Assembly: GCF_003601975.1 (NCBI RefSeq)
Contig: NZ_QZWZ01000006.1
Coordinates: 186,001-250,000, forward strand
Direction: 5' to 3'
Source of the DNA: Mesorhizobium waimense
GTDB lineage: Bacteria; Pseudomonadota; Alphaproteobacteria; Rhizobiales; Rhizobiaceae
DNA length: 64,000 bases
In this document: piece by piece, positions 1 to 7,906 of the stretch
Numbering within the stretch: position 1 is the stretch's first letter
How the letters are laid out: every line of letters starts with the position of its first letter
The notes under the pieces: model-generated
The model's database searches: none
What the model saw: the letters and a program-made list of their open reading frames with translations, nothing else
Told to the model about the DNA's origin: nothing
Made by a program: the position numbers and the translations under genes

Positions 1-116
1 TCAGCCATGAAGTGATCAGAGCTGAGCGTGACAGGTCGGTTCTAACTATCCTACCTTGCGACGAAGCGGCGACCGAGCATCCAGTCGGCGCATTGCGAAC
101 AGGCGAAGGAAGACTG

Positions 117-1898
117 ATGCTCGATATCGCACCATCGCAACAGGCTGCCACCTGGCTCGGCTCCCTTGGTCGGGCACTCGAAGCGGGCGATGTCGACGCC
201 GCGACCAACCTGTTCGTCGAGGATTGCTACTGGCGCGATCTGCTGACCTTCACCTGGAACATCAAGACCATGGAGGGCCAGGCGGCGATCCGCGAGATGC
301 TGGAGGCGACGCTGGCGACGGCGAAGCCGTCCCACTGGCATTTCGCCGGCGAGGCGAGCACGGACGAGGGCATTATCGAGGCCTGGTTCACATTTGAAAC
401 GATCGTGGCACGCGGCGAGGGCATTCTACGCCTGCAGGACGGCCGCTGCCGGACGCTGTTCACCGCGATGAGCGAGTTGAAAGGCTTTGAGGAGCAGAAG
501 GGGCCGGCGCGCCCGCTCGGCATACGCCACAAGGCCGATCCCGATCGCGAGACCTGGGCGGAGGCGCGGGCACGCGAAGCGCGCGACCTCGGCGTCAAGC
601 AGCAGCCCTATTGCCTGGTCATCGGCGGCGGCCAGGCCGGCATCATGCTGGGCGCGCGGCTGAGGCAACTCGGCGTGCCCTCCCTCATCATCGAGAAGAA
701 CGCGCGGCCCGGCGATTCCTGGCGCAACCGCTACCGCTCGCTCGTGCTGCACGATCCAGTCTGGTACGACCATCTGCCCTACATTCCGTTTCCGGAGAAC
801 TGGCCGGTGTTCACGCCCAAGGACAAGATGGGCGACTGGCTGGAGATGTACACGCGGGTCATGGAGCTCAATTACTGGGTTGCCACCAAATGCGTCAGCG
901 CCAGCTATGACGAGGCCGAGAATGTCTGGACGGTCGTGGTCGATCGTGTCGGCCAGCGCATCACCCTGAAGCCGAAGCATATCGTCTTCGCCACCGGCGC
1001 CTACGGTCCGCCCCGGCAGATCGCGCTGCCGGGCGCCGAGACCTTCAAGGGCGAATTGCTGCACTCCAGCCAGTACTCCAGCGGCGAGAAATTCCGGGGC
1101 AAGAAGGTTGCGGTCATCGGTGCGGCAAGTTCGGGGCATGATGTCAGCGTCGACCTCTGGGAGAGCGGCGCCGAGGTGACCATGGTCCAGCGCTCGCCGA
1201 CGACGGTGGTCAAATCCGACACGCTGATGGAGGTTGGGTTCGAGATCTTTTCCGAGAAGGCGCTGGCGCGCGGCATCTCCACCGACAAGGCCGACATGAT
1301 CGTCGCCTCGACACCGTTCGCTTTGGTGCCCAAGGGCCAGCGGGCGCTCTACGATGTCATCAGGGCACGTGACGCGGCGTTCTACGACCGCCTGCGCGGC
1401 GCCGGCTTCGCCATCGATTTCGGCGAGGACGAGACCGGGCTGCTGATGAAGGCCTATCGCACTGGTTCGGGCTTCTACATCGATGTCGGCGCCTGCGAGT
1501 TGATCATCAATGGCGAGATCGGCGTGCGCAGCGGTGTCGGGATCAAGTCGCTGACGCCGAGCGGCATTCTCTTCGAAGACGGCACGGAGCTTGCCGCCGA
1601 CGCGATCATCTCGTGCACCGGCTACCAGTCGATGAACGAGACGGTTGCGGGAATCGTCTCGCGCGAGGTTGCCGACAAGGTCGGCCCGTGCTGGGGGCTG
1701 GGTTCCGGCGTGAAGGGCGATCCCGGACCGTGGCAAGGCGAATTGCGCAACATGTGGAAGCCGACCGCGCAGGAAGCACTGTGGTTCCACGGCGGTAACC
1801 TGGCGCTGTCGCGCTTTTATTCGAAGTATGTGGCGCTGCAGATCAAGGCGCGGATGGAGGGGATTGCAACGCCGGTTTACGGGGCGCCGGGACGCTGA
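117..1898 (+). CDS. NAD(P)/FAD-dependent monooxygenase with N-terminal NTF2-like domain
   Basis: Predicted class B flavin monooxygenase of 593 aa. Residues about 10-125 look like an NTF2/SnoaL-type alpha+beta domain. The flavoprotein part begins near residue 164 with a GGGQAG dinucleotide motif (170-175, FAD). A second Rossmann motif GAASSG (NADPH) comes later, preceded by an FMO-like FKGELLHSSQY segment that fits FxGxxxHxxxY. The ATG at 117 is chosen because AGGAAG lies just upstream; an in-frame ATG at 12 has no such site. The substrate is unknown. Convergent amidohydrolase and RidA genes and a second NTF2-like protein nearby suggest a small catabolic unit for a nitrogen-containing compound (inference). 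Confidence 0.85.
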   Translation: MLDIAPSQQAATWLGSLGRALEAGDVDAATNLFVEDCYWRDLLTFTWNIKTMEGQAAIREMLEATLATAKPSHWHFAGEASTDEGIIEAWFTFETIVARGEGILRLQDGRCRTLFTAMSELKGFEEQKGPARPLGIRHKADPDRETWAEARAREARDLGVKQQPYCLVIGGGQAGIMLGARLRQLGVPSLIIEKNARPGDSWRNRYRSLVLHDPVWYDHLPYIPFPENWPVFTPKDKMGDWLEMYTRVMELNYWVATKCVSASYDEAENVWTVVVDRVGQRITLKPKHIVFATGAYGPPRQIALPGAETFKGELLHSSQYSSGEKFRGKKVAVIGAASSGHDVSVDLWESGAEVTMVQRSPTTVVKSDTLMEVGFEIFSEKALARGISTDKADMIVASTPFALVPKGQRALYDVIRARDAAFYDRLRGAGFAIDFGEDETGLLMKAYRTGSGFYIDVGACELIINGEIGVRSGVGIKSLTPSGILFEDGTELAADAIISCTGYQSMNETVAGIVSREVADKVGPCWGLGSGVKGDPGPWQGELRNMWKPTAQEALWFHGGNLALSRFYSKYVALQIKARMEGIATPVYGAPGR

Positions 1899-1907
1899 AG
1901 ATTTGCG

Positions 1908-1929
1908 ATCTCCCCGACGTGGGGGAGAT
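1908..1929. terminator. Bidirectional terminator-like hairpin
   Basis: An inverted repeat ATCTCCCC / GGGGAGAT with a 6-nt loop sits in the 38-bp gap between two convergent genes, so it can serve both strands. There is no long T-run. CTCCCC...GGGGAG hairpins of this kind are also a common intergenic repeat in Mesorhizobium genomes (recalled, not searched). Confidence 0.6.
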
Positions 1930-1936
1930 TGGCTAA

Positions 1937-3163
1937 TCATCGCCCGAAATGCCGAGCAGCAACCTCGACATGGGTGCGGTGGGCGTGCGCTTCGAAACGC
2001 TCCGTCTCGCTGATGTCGCCGGCTGTCTCGTTCGGCCACCATTTGCCGCCGAGGACGATGCCATCCGAGACCAGCCGCTGATCGGCGATCAGCGAGGCGC
2101 CGACCGCGTCGATGAAGGTGAAGCGCCCCGGTACCTGCCTGAGCACCGCGACGTCGCCGATGCCGCCGACCTTCAGCGTGCCGAGATCGGGCCTGGCGAT
2201 CGCCTGTGCCGGCCGCTGGGTGGCGGCGCGCAGCACCTCGACCAGCGGCATGCCGAGCGCCAGCAATTTCGACATGCAGACGAGGATGTCGAAGGCGGGA
2301 CCGTCGACGCAGTAGAGATGCACGTCGCTGCTGATCACATCTGGTGCCAGCCCGTCCCTGAGCATCGCTTTCGCCACCTCGAAGTCGAACGAGCCCATGC
2401 CGTGGCCGATGTCGAAGATGACGCCGCGCTCGCGCGCCAGCCGCATGTCGGGGCGTACCGCGCCCGAGGCAAAGACCGGCGCGTTCGGGAACGGCCGGAA
2501 GCAGTGGGTGAGGATGTCGCCCTTGCGCAGCCGCGGCAGCACCTCCGAGCGGCCGGGCGGCGGCTCGTCGATATGCGCCATCAGCGGCAGGCCTGATTTG
2601 TCGGCGGCCTCGAGCGCCAGATCGACCGGGGCGATGCCGCTGGTGCCGCCGGCATGGCGGCCGGAGCGGACCTTGACGCCGACGACGACGTCGGCGTGCT
2701 CGCGCACCGCCGCCACCGTCTCGCGCGGCTCGCAAAGCCCCAGATCGCTGCATTCTCCGACCGAAACTGTCTGCGAGAAGCCGAATATGCCGGCGAAGGA
2801 AATGTTGACGTAGGCGAGGATGCGGACCTTCGAGCGCTCGATGACGTGGCGGCGAAAGCCCAGAAAATTGCCGGCGCCGGCGCTGCCGGCGTCGACGAAG
2901 GTGGTGGTGCCGCTCTTGGCGGCAAGGCGGTCGGCGTCGACGCCGAGCGAGGTGCCGCCCCAGTAGACATGGCTATGCACGTCGATGAGGCCGGGGGTGA
3001 CGATACAATCCCTGGCATCGATGACTCGAGTGGCGTGTTCGGCATCGATGGCGGCATCGATCGCCGCGATCCTGCCATCGGCGATGGCAAGATCACGCGG
3101 CGCATCGAGGCCGGAGGCCGGATCGATGACGCGGCCACCTTTTACCAGGAGATCGAATTGCAT
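1937..3163 (-). CDS. Amidohydrolase/deacetylase-family metallohydrolase
   Basis: 408-aa cytoplasmic amidohydrolase, dihydroorotase-like in architecture. A short N-terminal beta sandwich (residues 1-55, VKGGRVIDPASGL) leads into the TIM barrel at TPGLIDVHSHVY, giving metal ligands H63 and H65. Further candidate ligands are GVKVRSG (possible carbamylated Lys), LMAHID, DILTHC and ISSDVH. It probably hydrolyses a cyclic amide or N-acyl compound; the substrate cannot be named. GGAGG precedes the ATG. It lies 31 bp downstream of the RidA gene on the same strand, so they are likely co-transcribed. RidA would remove reactive enamine/imine by-products. Confidence 0.85.
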   Translation of the reverse strand: MQFDLLVKGGRVIDPASGLDAPRDLAIADGRIAAIDAAIDAEHATRVIDARDCIVTPGLIDVHSHVYWGGTSLGVDADRLAAKSGTTTFVDAGSAGAGNFLGFRRHVIERSKVRILAYVNISFAGIFGFSQTVSVGECSDLGLCEPRETVAAVREHADVVVGVKVRSGRHAGGTSGIAPVDLALEAADKSGLPLMAHIDEPPPGRSEVLPRLRKGDILTHCFRPFPNAPVFASGAVRPDMRLARERGVIFDIGHGMGSFDFEVAKAMLRDGLAPDVISSDVHLYCVDGPAFDILVCMSKLLALGMPLVEVLRAATQRPAQAIARPDLGTLKVGGIGDVAVLRQVPGRFTFIDAVGASLIADQRLVSDGIVLGGKWWPNETAGDISETERFEAHAHRTHVEVAARHFGR

Positions 3164-3194
3164 CGGCCAGCCTCCGTTGCGTTGCAGTGTCCGG

Positions 3195-3560
3195 TCAGAC
3201 CGGTCGGTAGGCGACGGCTTCGACCTCGATCTTGATGTCGATCATCAGCCTCGATTCGACCGTGGTGCGCGCCGGCGGATCCTTCGGAAAATGCCGGGCA
3301 TAGACCGCATTGAAAGCGCCGAAATCGCGCGCATCCTCAAGCCAGACAGTGGTCTTGACGACGTCGTCCATGGTGCAGCCGGCCAGCGCCAGTGCCGACC
3401 TGATGTTCGAAAGCACCTGCTCGGTCTGTTCGGTGATGCCGCCCGTGACCACCACGCCGTCGCTGCCGACCGGCACTTGCCCCGAGACATAGATAAAGTC
3501 GCCGGCCCGCACGGCGGGCGAGAGCGGCACATGGGATGTTCCAAAACACTGCTTGGGCAA
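3195..3560 (-). CDS. RidA-family (YjgF/UK114) enamine/imine deaminase
   Basis: 121-aa RidA homologue. It shows the fold signatures RAGDFIYVSGQVP, TEQVLSNIRSALALAG, VVKTTVWLED and PARTTVESR, which contains the conserved Arg. Family members hydrolyse reactive 2-aminoacrylate-type imines. The start is read as TTG (protein MPKQCFG...), because CAGGAG lies 7 nt upstream and the protein then has normal family length; no ATG or GTG sits at that position. It is the first gene of the RidA-amidohydrolase pair. It is divergent from the NTF2-like gene across 219 bp that must hold both promoters. Confidence 0.85.
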   Translation of the reverse strand: MPKQCFGTSHVPLSPAVRAGDFIYVSGQVPVGSDGVVVTGGITEQTEQVLSNIRSALALAGCTMDDVVKTTVWLEDARDFGAFNAVYARHFPKDPPARTTVESRLMIDIKIEVEAVAYRPV

Positions 3561-3779
3561 GAAAAACTCCTGTTCGGACTGGCAGGTGGTCGCACGCTGC
3601 CGACCCTCTACGCCTATCGGCGCGATCCTCATAGAGGCCCGGCTGGAAAGCAACATTCTCGAAATGCATGCCGCTTGTTGCAGACGGCCCAGCATCTTGC
3701 GCCCGCCACGGCTGAATGCGATCACCCCTGGTGAAGCGGGGTCGGTGCCTGCAGGCGCGTTTCGAGCCAGGAGAAAAAA

Positions 3780-4265
3780 ATGACTTTCGACAAGAACCCT
3801 TTTCCGGCCGGCGACGCCGATCGTCACGCGCTGTGGGAGATGCTGGTGCGGCGCGACATCGATGCTTTCCTTGGCCAGGACTGGTCGATGGTCGAGGACG
3901 ATTTCGTCGCCGAAAGCTTCTTCGGCATGCATGCGCATTTCCTCAGCGATGCCGACGCCTGGCGCCTGCAGTTCCCGACGCTTGCCGTCTATCGCGACGA
4001 ATGGCTGCGCCAGGCCAAGGAGACTGCTGCGACAGAATTCGCCGAGCCGCTGCGCGAGGCGTTGTTTCGGGTCACCAACATGCGCGACATCGATGTCGAT
4101 GGCGACCGCGCGGTGCTGCACAAGAAGTTCAACGGTTCCGTCGCCAAGGCTGATGGCAGTGTCGACCGGCTGAAATGGCAGACGCTCTATTTTTGCACGA
4201 AGGTTGGCGGCCGCTGGAAGATAGCGGGCTTTGTCGGCTATCTGCCGCATCCGTTGGGCAGCTAG
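3780..4265 (+). CDS. NTF2/SnoaL-like fold protein
   Basis: 161-aa protein without signal peptide or membrane segment. The pattern (N-terminal helices with WEMLVRRDIDAFLGQDWSMVEDDF, then beta-rich RAVLHKKFNGSV and a terminal GGRWKIAGFVGYLP) is typical of the NTF2-like superfamily, which includes ketosteroid isomerases and small scaffold proteins. The start ATG has AGGAG nearby. It stands apart from the other NTF2-like unit, which is fused to the monooxygenase at 117-1898. Enzymatic function is not predictable from the sequence. Confidence 0.7.
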   Translation: MTFDKNPFPAGDADRHALWEMLVRRDIDAFLGQDWSMVEDDFVAESFFGMHAHFLSDADAWRLQFPTLAVYRDEWLRQAKETAATEFAEPLREALFRVTNMRDIDVDGDRAVLHKKFNGSVAKADGSVDRLKWQTLYFCTKVGGRWKIAGFVGYLPHPLGS

Positions 4266-4357
4266 AGCGGATCACCGTTTCACGGAAACGATGAACTGCT
4301 CTAACTCTTTGTTTTGACGCAATTCCGGACGGAAAACCGTTCCTGGAATTGCACTAG
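4264..4357. repeat. Intergenic palindromic repeat, copy 1
   Basis: Contains the 23-nt core starting at 4317 that recurs exactly at 10622 (GCAATTCCGGACGGAAAACC within it). TCCTGGAATTGC follows and pairs with the GCAATTCC of the core. It lies directly after a stop codon. Such elements are scattered between genes in Mesorhizobium and relatives (recalled). Confidence 0.65.
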
Positions 4358-4378
4358 CAGCGTCGCCGCCGATCAGCC

Positions 4379-4567
4379 CTACGTTCCCTTGATGCTCTCG
4401 GCCAATTCGTGCAGCACCTTGCGATCGGTGCCATGCCGTTTGATGAGTGTCCGGGCCTGCTCCGGCGTGATGCCCGCCTCCTCGGCGAAATGCCGGACCT
4501 CATAGTCCTCGTCACGGGTCATTTGCGAACGGTCGCGGTTGTCGGTCCTGGTCTTGTCATCGGCCAT
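4379..4567 (-). CDS. DUF3606-type small protein
   Basis: 62-aa protein MADDKTRTDNRDRSQ... with EDYEVRHFAEEAGITPEQARTLIKRHG, the compact helical DUF3606-like pattern common in rhizobial small proteins. Start chosen at the ATG with GAGGGA upstream; a longer reading of the frame lacks a ribosome site. Highly charged and probably cytoplasmic. Function unknown. It is the last of three small reverse-strand genes, each with its own Shine-Dalgarno. Confidence 0.75.
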   Translation of the reverse strand: MADDKTRTDNRDRSQMTRDEDYEVRHFAEEAGITPEQARTLIKRHGTDRKVLHELAESIKGT

Positions 4568-4643
4568 GACTGTGTCCCTCGTTTCAACCGAGAGCATAAC
4601 GAGCAAGATTTCCAGGAGTTCCCAGGCGTCTATCCACGCAAAG

Positions 4644-4904
4644 CTAGTGCCGGCCTTCGCCGACGAAAACATGCGCCTCCCTGGCGGCAGCGGTGAATGC
4701 GCGCCGCGCGGTGCCAACCGCCCGCCGCTGCTCCATTGCGTCCATCATCGCTTTCAAGGCCGAGCGGTATTTCGGGCCGCGCTTTGCTTGCGGCCATTTG
4801 TCGACCAGCAGCGAGGCGGCCTGGACCGTCCCGGTCACGGTCAGGAGCCGTCCTGTTCGTTCAGTTTCGATGATTATGGGAACGTCGAACTGTTCATCAC
4901 GCAT
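4644..4904 (-). CDS. DUF982-type small protein
   Basis: 86-aa protein beginning MRDEQFDVPIIIET. It carries the DUF982-like core TVTGTVQAASLLVDKWP followed by a basic helical segment (KYRSALKAMMDAMEQRR). GAGGAG sits upstream of the chosen ATG. DUF982 proteins are abundant in Hyphomicrobiales, often as multiple paralogues; the function is unknown. Neighbours are a DUF3606 gene downstream and another small protein upstream, all on the same strand. Confidence 0.75.
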   Translation of the reverse strand: MRDEQFDVPIIIETERTGRLLTVTGTVQAASLLVDKWPQAKRGPKYRSALKAMMDAMEQRRAVGTARRAFTAAAREAHVFVGEGRH

Positions 4905-4967
4905 TGACGCCACTCCTCGATTCCAACGAATCGAACGGCGCAACACGCTAATCGTTCCCATCCAGTG

Positions 4968-5046
4968 AACGGCTTTGCTTTACGCACTTTCCTGGATTTG
5001 CTTCGCTTTGCTTTCCGCAATTCCGCCAGGCACTTTTCCTGGAATT
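4968..5046. repeat. Degenerate intergenic repeat, copy 2
   Basis: Holds two related half-elements: TTTCCTGGATTTGC, then CCGCAATTCCGCCAGGCAC followed by TTTTCCTGGAATTGC. It shares the GCAATTCC / GGAATTGC pairing with copy 1 but not the GGACGGAAAACC core, so it looks like a decayed member of the same family. Confidence 0.45.
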
Positions 5047-5048
5047 GC

Positions 5049-5279
5049 TCAGTGGGTTCGGTGGTCGAACACCACCCCCATGGTCTTACCAATTGCCGCC
5101 ATCACAATCAGTTCGACGAGATCGTCGTCGCTGTCTTCGCAGGCCGGGCTGATCCGGCGGATCGCCTCGATTGCCGCCCTGGTCGAAATGGTGTCGCCGG
5201 CGCGGAATTTTGAAAGCGCAGAAGAAACAAGTTCTTGCGCCGTCATGTCGATGACAGGCACGTTTAACACGACGTTCAT
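5049..5279 (-). CDS. Small conserved-looking protein of unknown function
   Basis: 76-aa acidic protein starting MNVVLNVPVIDMTAQELVSSAL. AGGAGG precedes the ATG at good spacing. It has no signal peptide or membrane segment. The C-terminal half (SPACEDSDDDLVELIVMAAIGKTMGVVFDH) is hydrophobic-helical. I do not recognise a family, but the strong ribosome site and GC-rich codon use support a real gene. Confidence 0.6.
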   Translation of the reverse strand: MNVVLNVPVIDMTAQELVSSALSKFRAGDTISTRAAIEAIRRISPACEDSDDDLVELIVMAAIGKTMGVVFDHRTH

Positions 5280-5399
5280 TGGCTTCCTCCTGCCATGAAC
5301 CCTCCCGAAAAGGATGATACGCCGAACGGCAATTTCCGCCAGCGAAATGGTGGTCCGACCAGTGATCCAGCCCAGGTGCAAACCTTCCGCCAGGAAGGT

Positions 5400-6293
5400 T
5401 CAAGGACCAGAGGCTTCGATCAGCGTCTTGACCACTTCGAGGAAACGCCTGCCGCTGGCCGACAGTGCCGGCTCGCGCCAGGCGGCCGCCATCGGCAAGG
5501 ACGGTGGCCGCGGGCTAACCGGGCGATACGAGACGCCTGGCCGTGCCACCCGGGCGATGCCGGCAGTGACGAAACCCAGGCCGGCGCCCGCCGCGACCAG
5601 GCCGGCCAGGGTCGTCATCGGTGTCACTTCCTGGACGATCCGGGGACTGAGACCTTCCGCCTGGAACAGAGCGATCACGCGGTCATAGATGCTCGGGCCA
5701 ATGCCGCGGGGTGCCAGCAGGAAAGGCTCGCCGTCTAGGTCGGCCACGCGGATCGTCGCTCGCCCGGCAAGCCGATGCGCCGACGGAAGTGCCAGCACAA
5801 GCGGCTCGTCGGGCAGGATGTGGGTAATCAGGTCCGGCGTCGACAGCGGCGGATGCAAGACGCCGAGGTCGATCTCGCCGGCCGCGAGCGCTGCCTCCAG
5901 CAGTGGCGAATTCATTTCGATCAGATCCACCTCGACATCGGGATAGCGGGTGCGAAACATGCGCACCGCCTCCGGCAGGACGCCGTAGAAGGCAATGACG
6001 GTGAAGCCGAGCCGCAAGCGCCCGACCTCGCCGCGAACGGCCCTGAGCGCCTGCGTCCTGGCGGCATTGGCGTGCTCGACGGCCTTGCGGGCGGGGCCGA
6101 GGAAGGCGGCGCCCGCCGGCGTCAGCGCCACACCGCGACGGTCCCGTTCGAACAGCTCGGCGCCGATCTCGATCTCCAGCGCACGGATGCGCTGGCTGAG
6201 CGACGGCTGGGTCAGGTTCATCCGATCGGCCGCGCGGCGAAAATGCAGGTCTTCGGCAACAGCGACGAAACAGGCCAGGGTGCGAATGTCCAT
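5400..6293 (-). CDS. LysR-family transcriptional regulator
   Basis: 297-aa LTTR. The N-terminal winged helix-turn-helix includes ACFVAVAEDLHFRRAADRMNLTQPSLSQRIRALE, followed by the effector-binding domain. Three consecutive ATG codons occur; the third is chosen because AAGGA then lies 6 nt upstream. It is divergent from the periplasmic beta-propeller gene, 124 bp away, which is its most likely target. Confidence 0.9.
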   Translation of the reverse strand: MDIRTLACFVAVAEDLHFRRAADRMNLTQPSLSQRIRALEIEIGAELFERDRRGVALTPAGAAFLGPARKAVEHANAARTQALRAVRGEVGRLRLGFTVIAFYGVLPEAVRMFRTRYPDVEVDLIEMNSPLLEAALAAGEIDLGVLHPPLSTPDLITHILPDEPLVLALPSAHRLAGRATIRVADLDGEPFLLAPRGIGPSIYDRVIALFQAEGLSPRIVQEVTPMTTLAGLVAAGAGLGFVTAGIARVARPGVSYRPVSPRPPSLPMAAAWREPALSASGRRFLEVVKTLIEASGP

Positions 6294-6417
6294 CATCATT
6301 CCTTATGCAGATATCCTATCACAGGCGATGACATTCCGATTGGATGGCAATCAGCGCCAGGGATATTTTCGGGCAACGCAAGGGGTTTCAGCGGGACCAG
6401 AAGAAGGAACAGCATCC

Positions 6418-7788
6418 ATGATCAGGTCTATCTTCCCCCGGTTCGCACTCGCCTCCGCGCTAGGCGCCGGCTTGCCGTCGATTGCGGCGGCGCAGTCGCT
6501 TGACCTTGCCGGCCGAATTTCGGCGAGCCGGATCGCCGTGATTTCCGACGGCGACTTTGTCGCCCAGAGCTATGCGACGGGACGGCTTTCGCCTCGCGAG
6601 GCCGGTTTTCGCGATACGCTGACGGTCCTGTCCATGGCCAACGGCAAAATGGTGACGGGTGCATTGCCGATCTCCAATTCGGTGACGGCGGCGCCGGAAA
6701 TCCTCGAGATAACCGAGGATGGACAAACCGCCTTCGTCACCGAAAGGCTGGGCGAACGCCCCGAAGAAGGCGACACCGTTCGCGACCTGCCGCCGGGGCG
6801 GCGCCTGTTTGCGGTCGACTTGTCGGACGCCGCCGCGCCTCGCCTGGCGGACATGGCCGAGATCGCCGCCTTTCCCGAAGGCCTGTCGGTCAGCCCCGAT
6901 GGGCGCCGCGTTGCCGTGGTGTCGAACACCCCGGAGGCAAGTTTCGTCCAGATCATCGGCTATGCCGAGGGTCGTTTCGGACCGGTCGCCCGGTTTGATC
7001 TCGCCGATCTCGGGGTCTCCGGATCGGCCTCAGCGCCCCGCGGCGGGGTGACCGCGACCAACGTCCATTGGCATCCGAGCGGCCGATTCATTGCCGTCAA
7101 CGTCAACAGCCAGAACCGCGTCGTCTTCTTCGAGGTCAGCGACGAGAATGGCGCGCCCAGCCTGCGCAGCTGGGGCAACGGCGTGGAGGTCGGCGCCGAT
7201 CCCTTCGTCGGTCGCTTTACGCCGGACGGGCGCCATTACCTGACCTCCAACTGGGGGCGGAATTTCACGGCTGCCAGTCTCGAGGGTCGTATCCCTAAGA
7301 CGCCATCGACAGTCAGTGTCGTGCGGCTTTCCGATCCCGAGGTGTCGGCCGAAGCCACTCGCCACGAACTTGTCGCCCGGACCGAGACCGATCTGTCGGC
7401 CGAAGGCATCGCCATCAGCCCGGATGGCCGGCTGGTGGCAACCGTCAACATGCGCGGCACCGCTTTCCCACCCGGATCCGCCCGCTTCCAGCGCCACGCC
7501 ACCGTCAGCCTCTTGAGCTTCGATCCGGCGACCGGCGGCATCGCCAAGATCGCCGATTGTGCGTTCGAGGGTTCGCTGCCGGAGGGCGGCAGTTTCGACC
7601 GGACCGGGGACCATTTCCTCGCCACCGTCTTCCAGGGCCATGACGGCACAGGCCCGGAAACCGGTGCCGGGCTTGAAGTCTTTCGTGTCGTCAAGGGCGA
7701 TGCTGCCAGGGGTGATCGGCCGTCACTGGAACGGATCGGCCGCATTCCACTGCCGCACGGCGCCCACCACGTCGATCTGGCGGGATAG
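6418..7788 (+). CDS. Secreted beta-propeller (lactonase/YncE-like) protein
   Basis: 456-aa protein with a Sec signal peptide (about 22 residues, ending SIAAAQS). Repeated blade motifs follow: LSVSPDGRRVAVVSN, VHWHPSGRFIAVNVNS, GRFTPDGRHYLTSNW and IAISPDGRLVATVNM, the pattern of seven-bladed propellers. It is probably periplasmic; ligand or enzymatic activity is unknown. The ATG at 6418 is preferred over the longer open frame because the signal peptide begins there and AAGGA precedes it. It is divergent from a LysR gene. Confidence 0.8.
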   Translation: MIRSIFPRFALASALGAGLPSIAAAQSLDLAGRISASRIAVISDGDFVAQSYATGRLSPREAGFRDTLTVLSMANGKMVTGALPISNSVTAAPEILEITEDGQTAFVTERLGERPEEGDTVRDLPPGRRLFAVDLSDAAAPRLADMAEIAAFPEGLSVSPDGRRVAVVSNTPEASFVQIIGYAEGRFGPVARFDLADLGVSGSASAPRGGVTATNVHWHPSGRFIAVNVNSQNRVVFFEVSDENGAPSLRSWGNGVEVGADPFVGRFTPDGRHYLTSNWGRNFTAASLEGRIPKTPSTVSVVRLSDPEVSAEATRHELVARTETDLSAEGIAISPDGRLVATVNMRGTAFPPGSARFQRHATVSLLSFDPATGGIAKIADCAFEGSLPEGGSFDRTGDHFLATVFQGHDGTGPETGAGLEVFRVVKGDAARGDRPSLERIGRIPLPHGAHHVDLAG

Positions 7789-7906
7789 GAGATCAGGGAG
7801 ACAACTTTCGCACAGCTGTGCGCAACGCGGAGCGGCCGGCTTTGCGCGCTCGACGGGCTGCCATGCGGTTGATAAGCCCGTCTGCGAAGGAGAGCCTTGA
7901 GTCGAC

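Noticed and set aside
426..2753. Very long open frame on the minus strand across the monooxygenase and amidohydrolase genes
   Set aside because: It crosses two well-supported genes in other frames, is Arg/Ala-rich and shows no family motif. It is a shadow caused by high GC.
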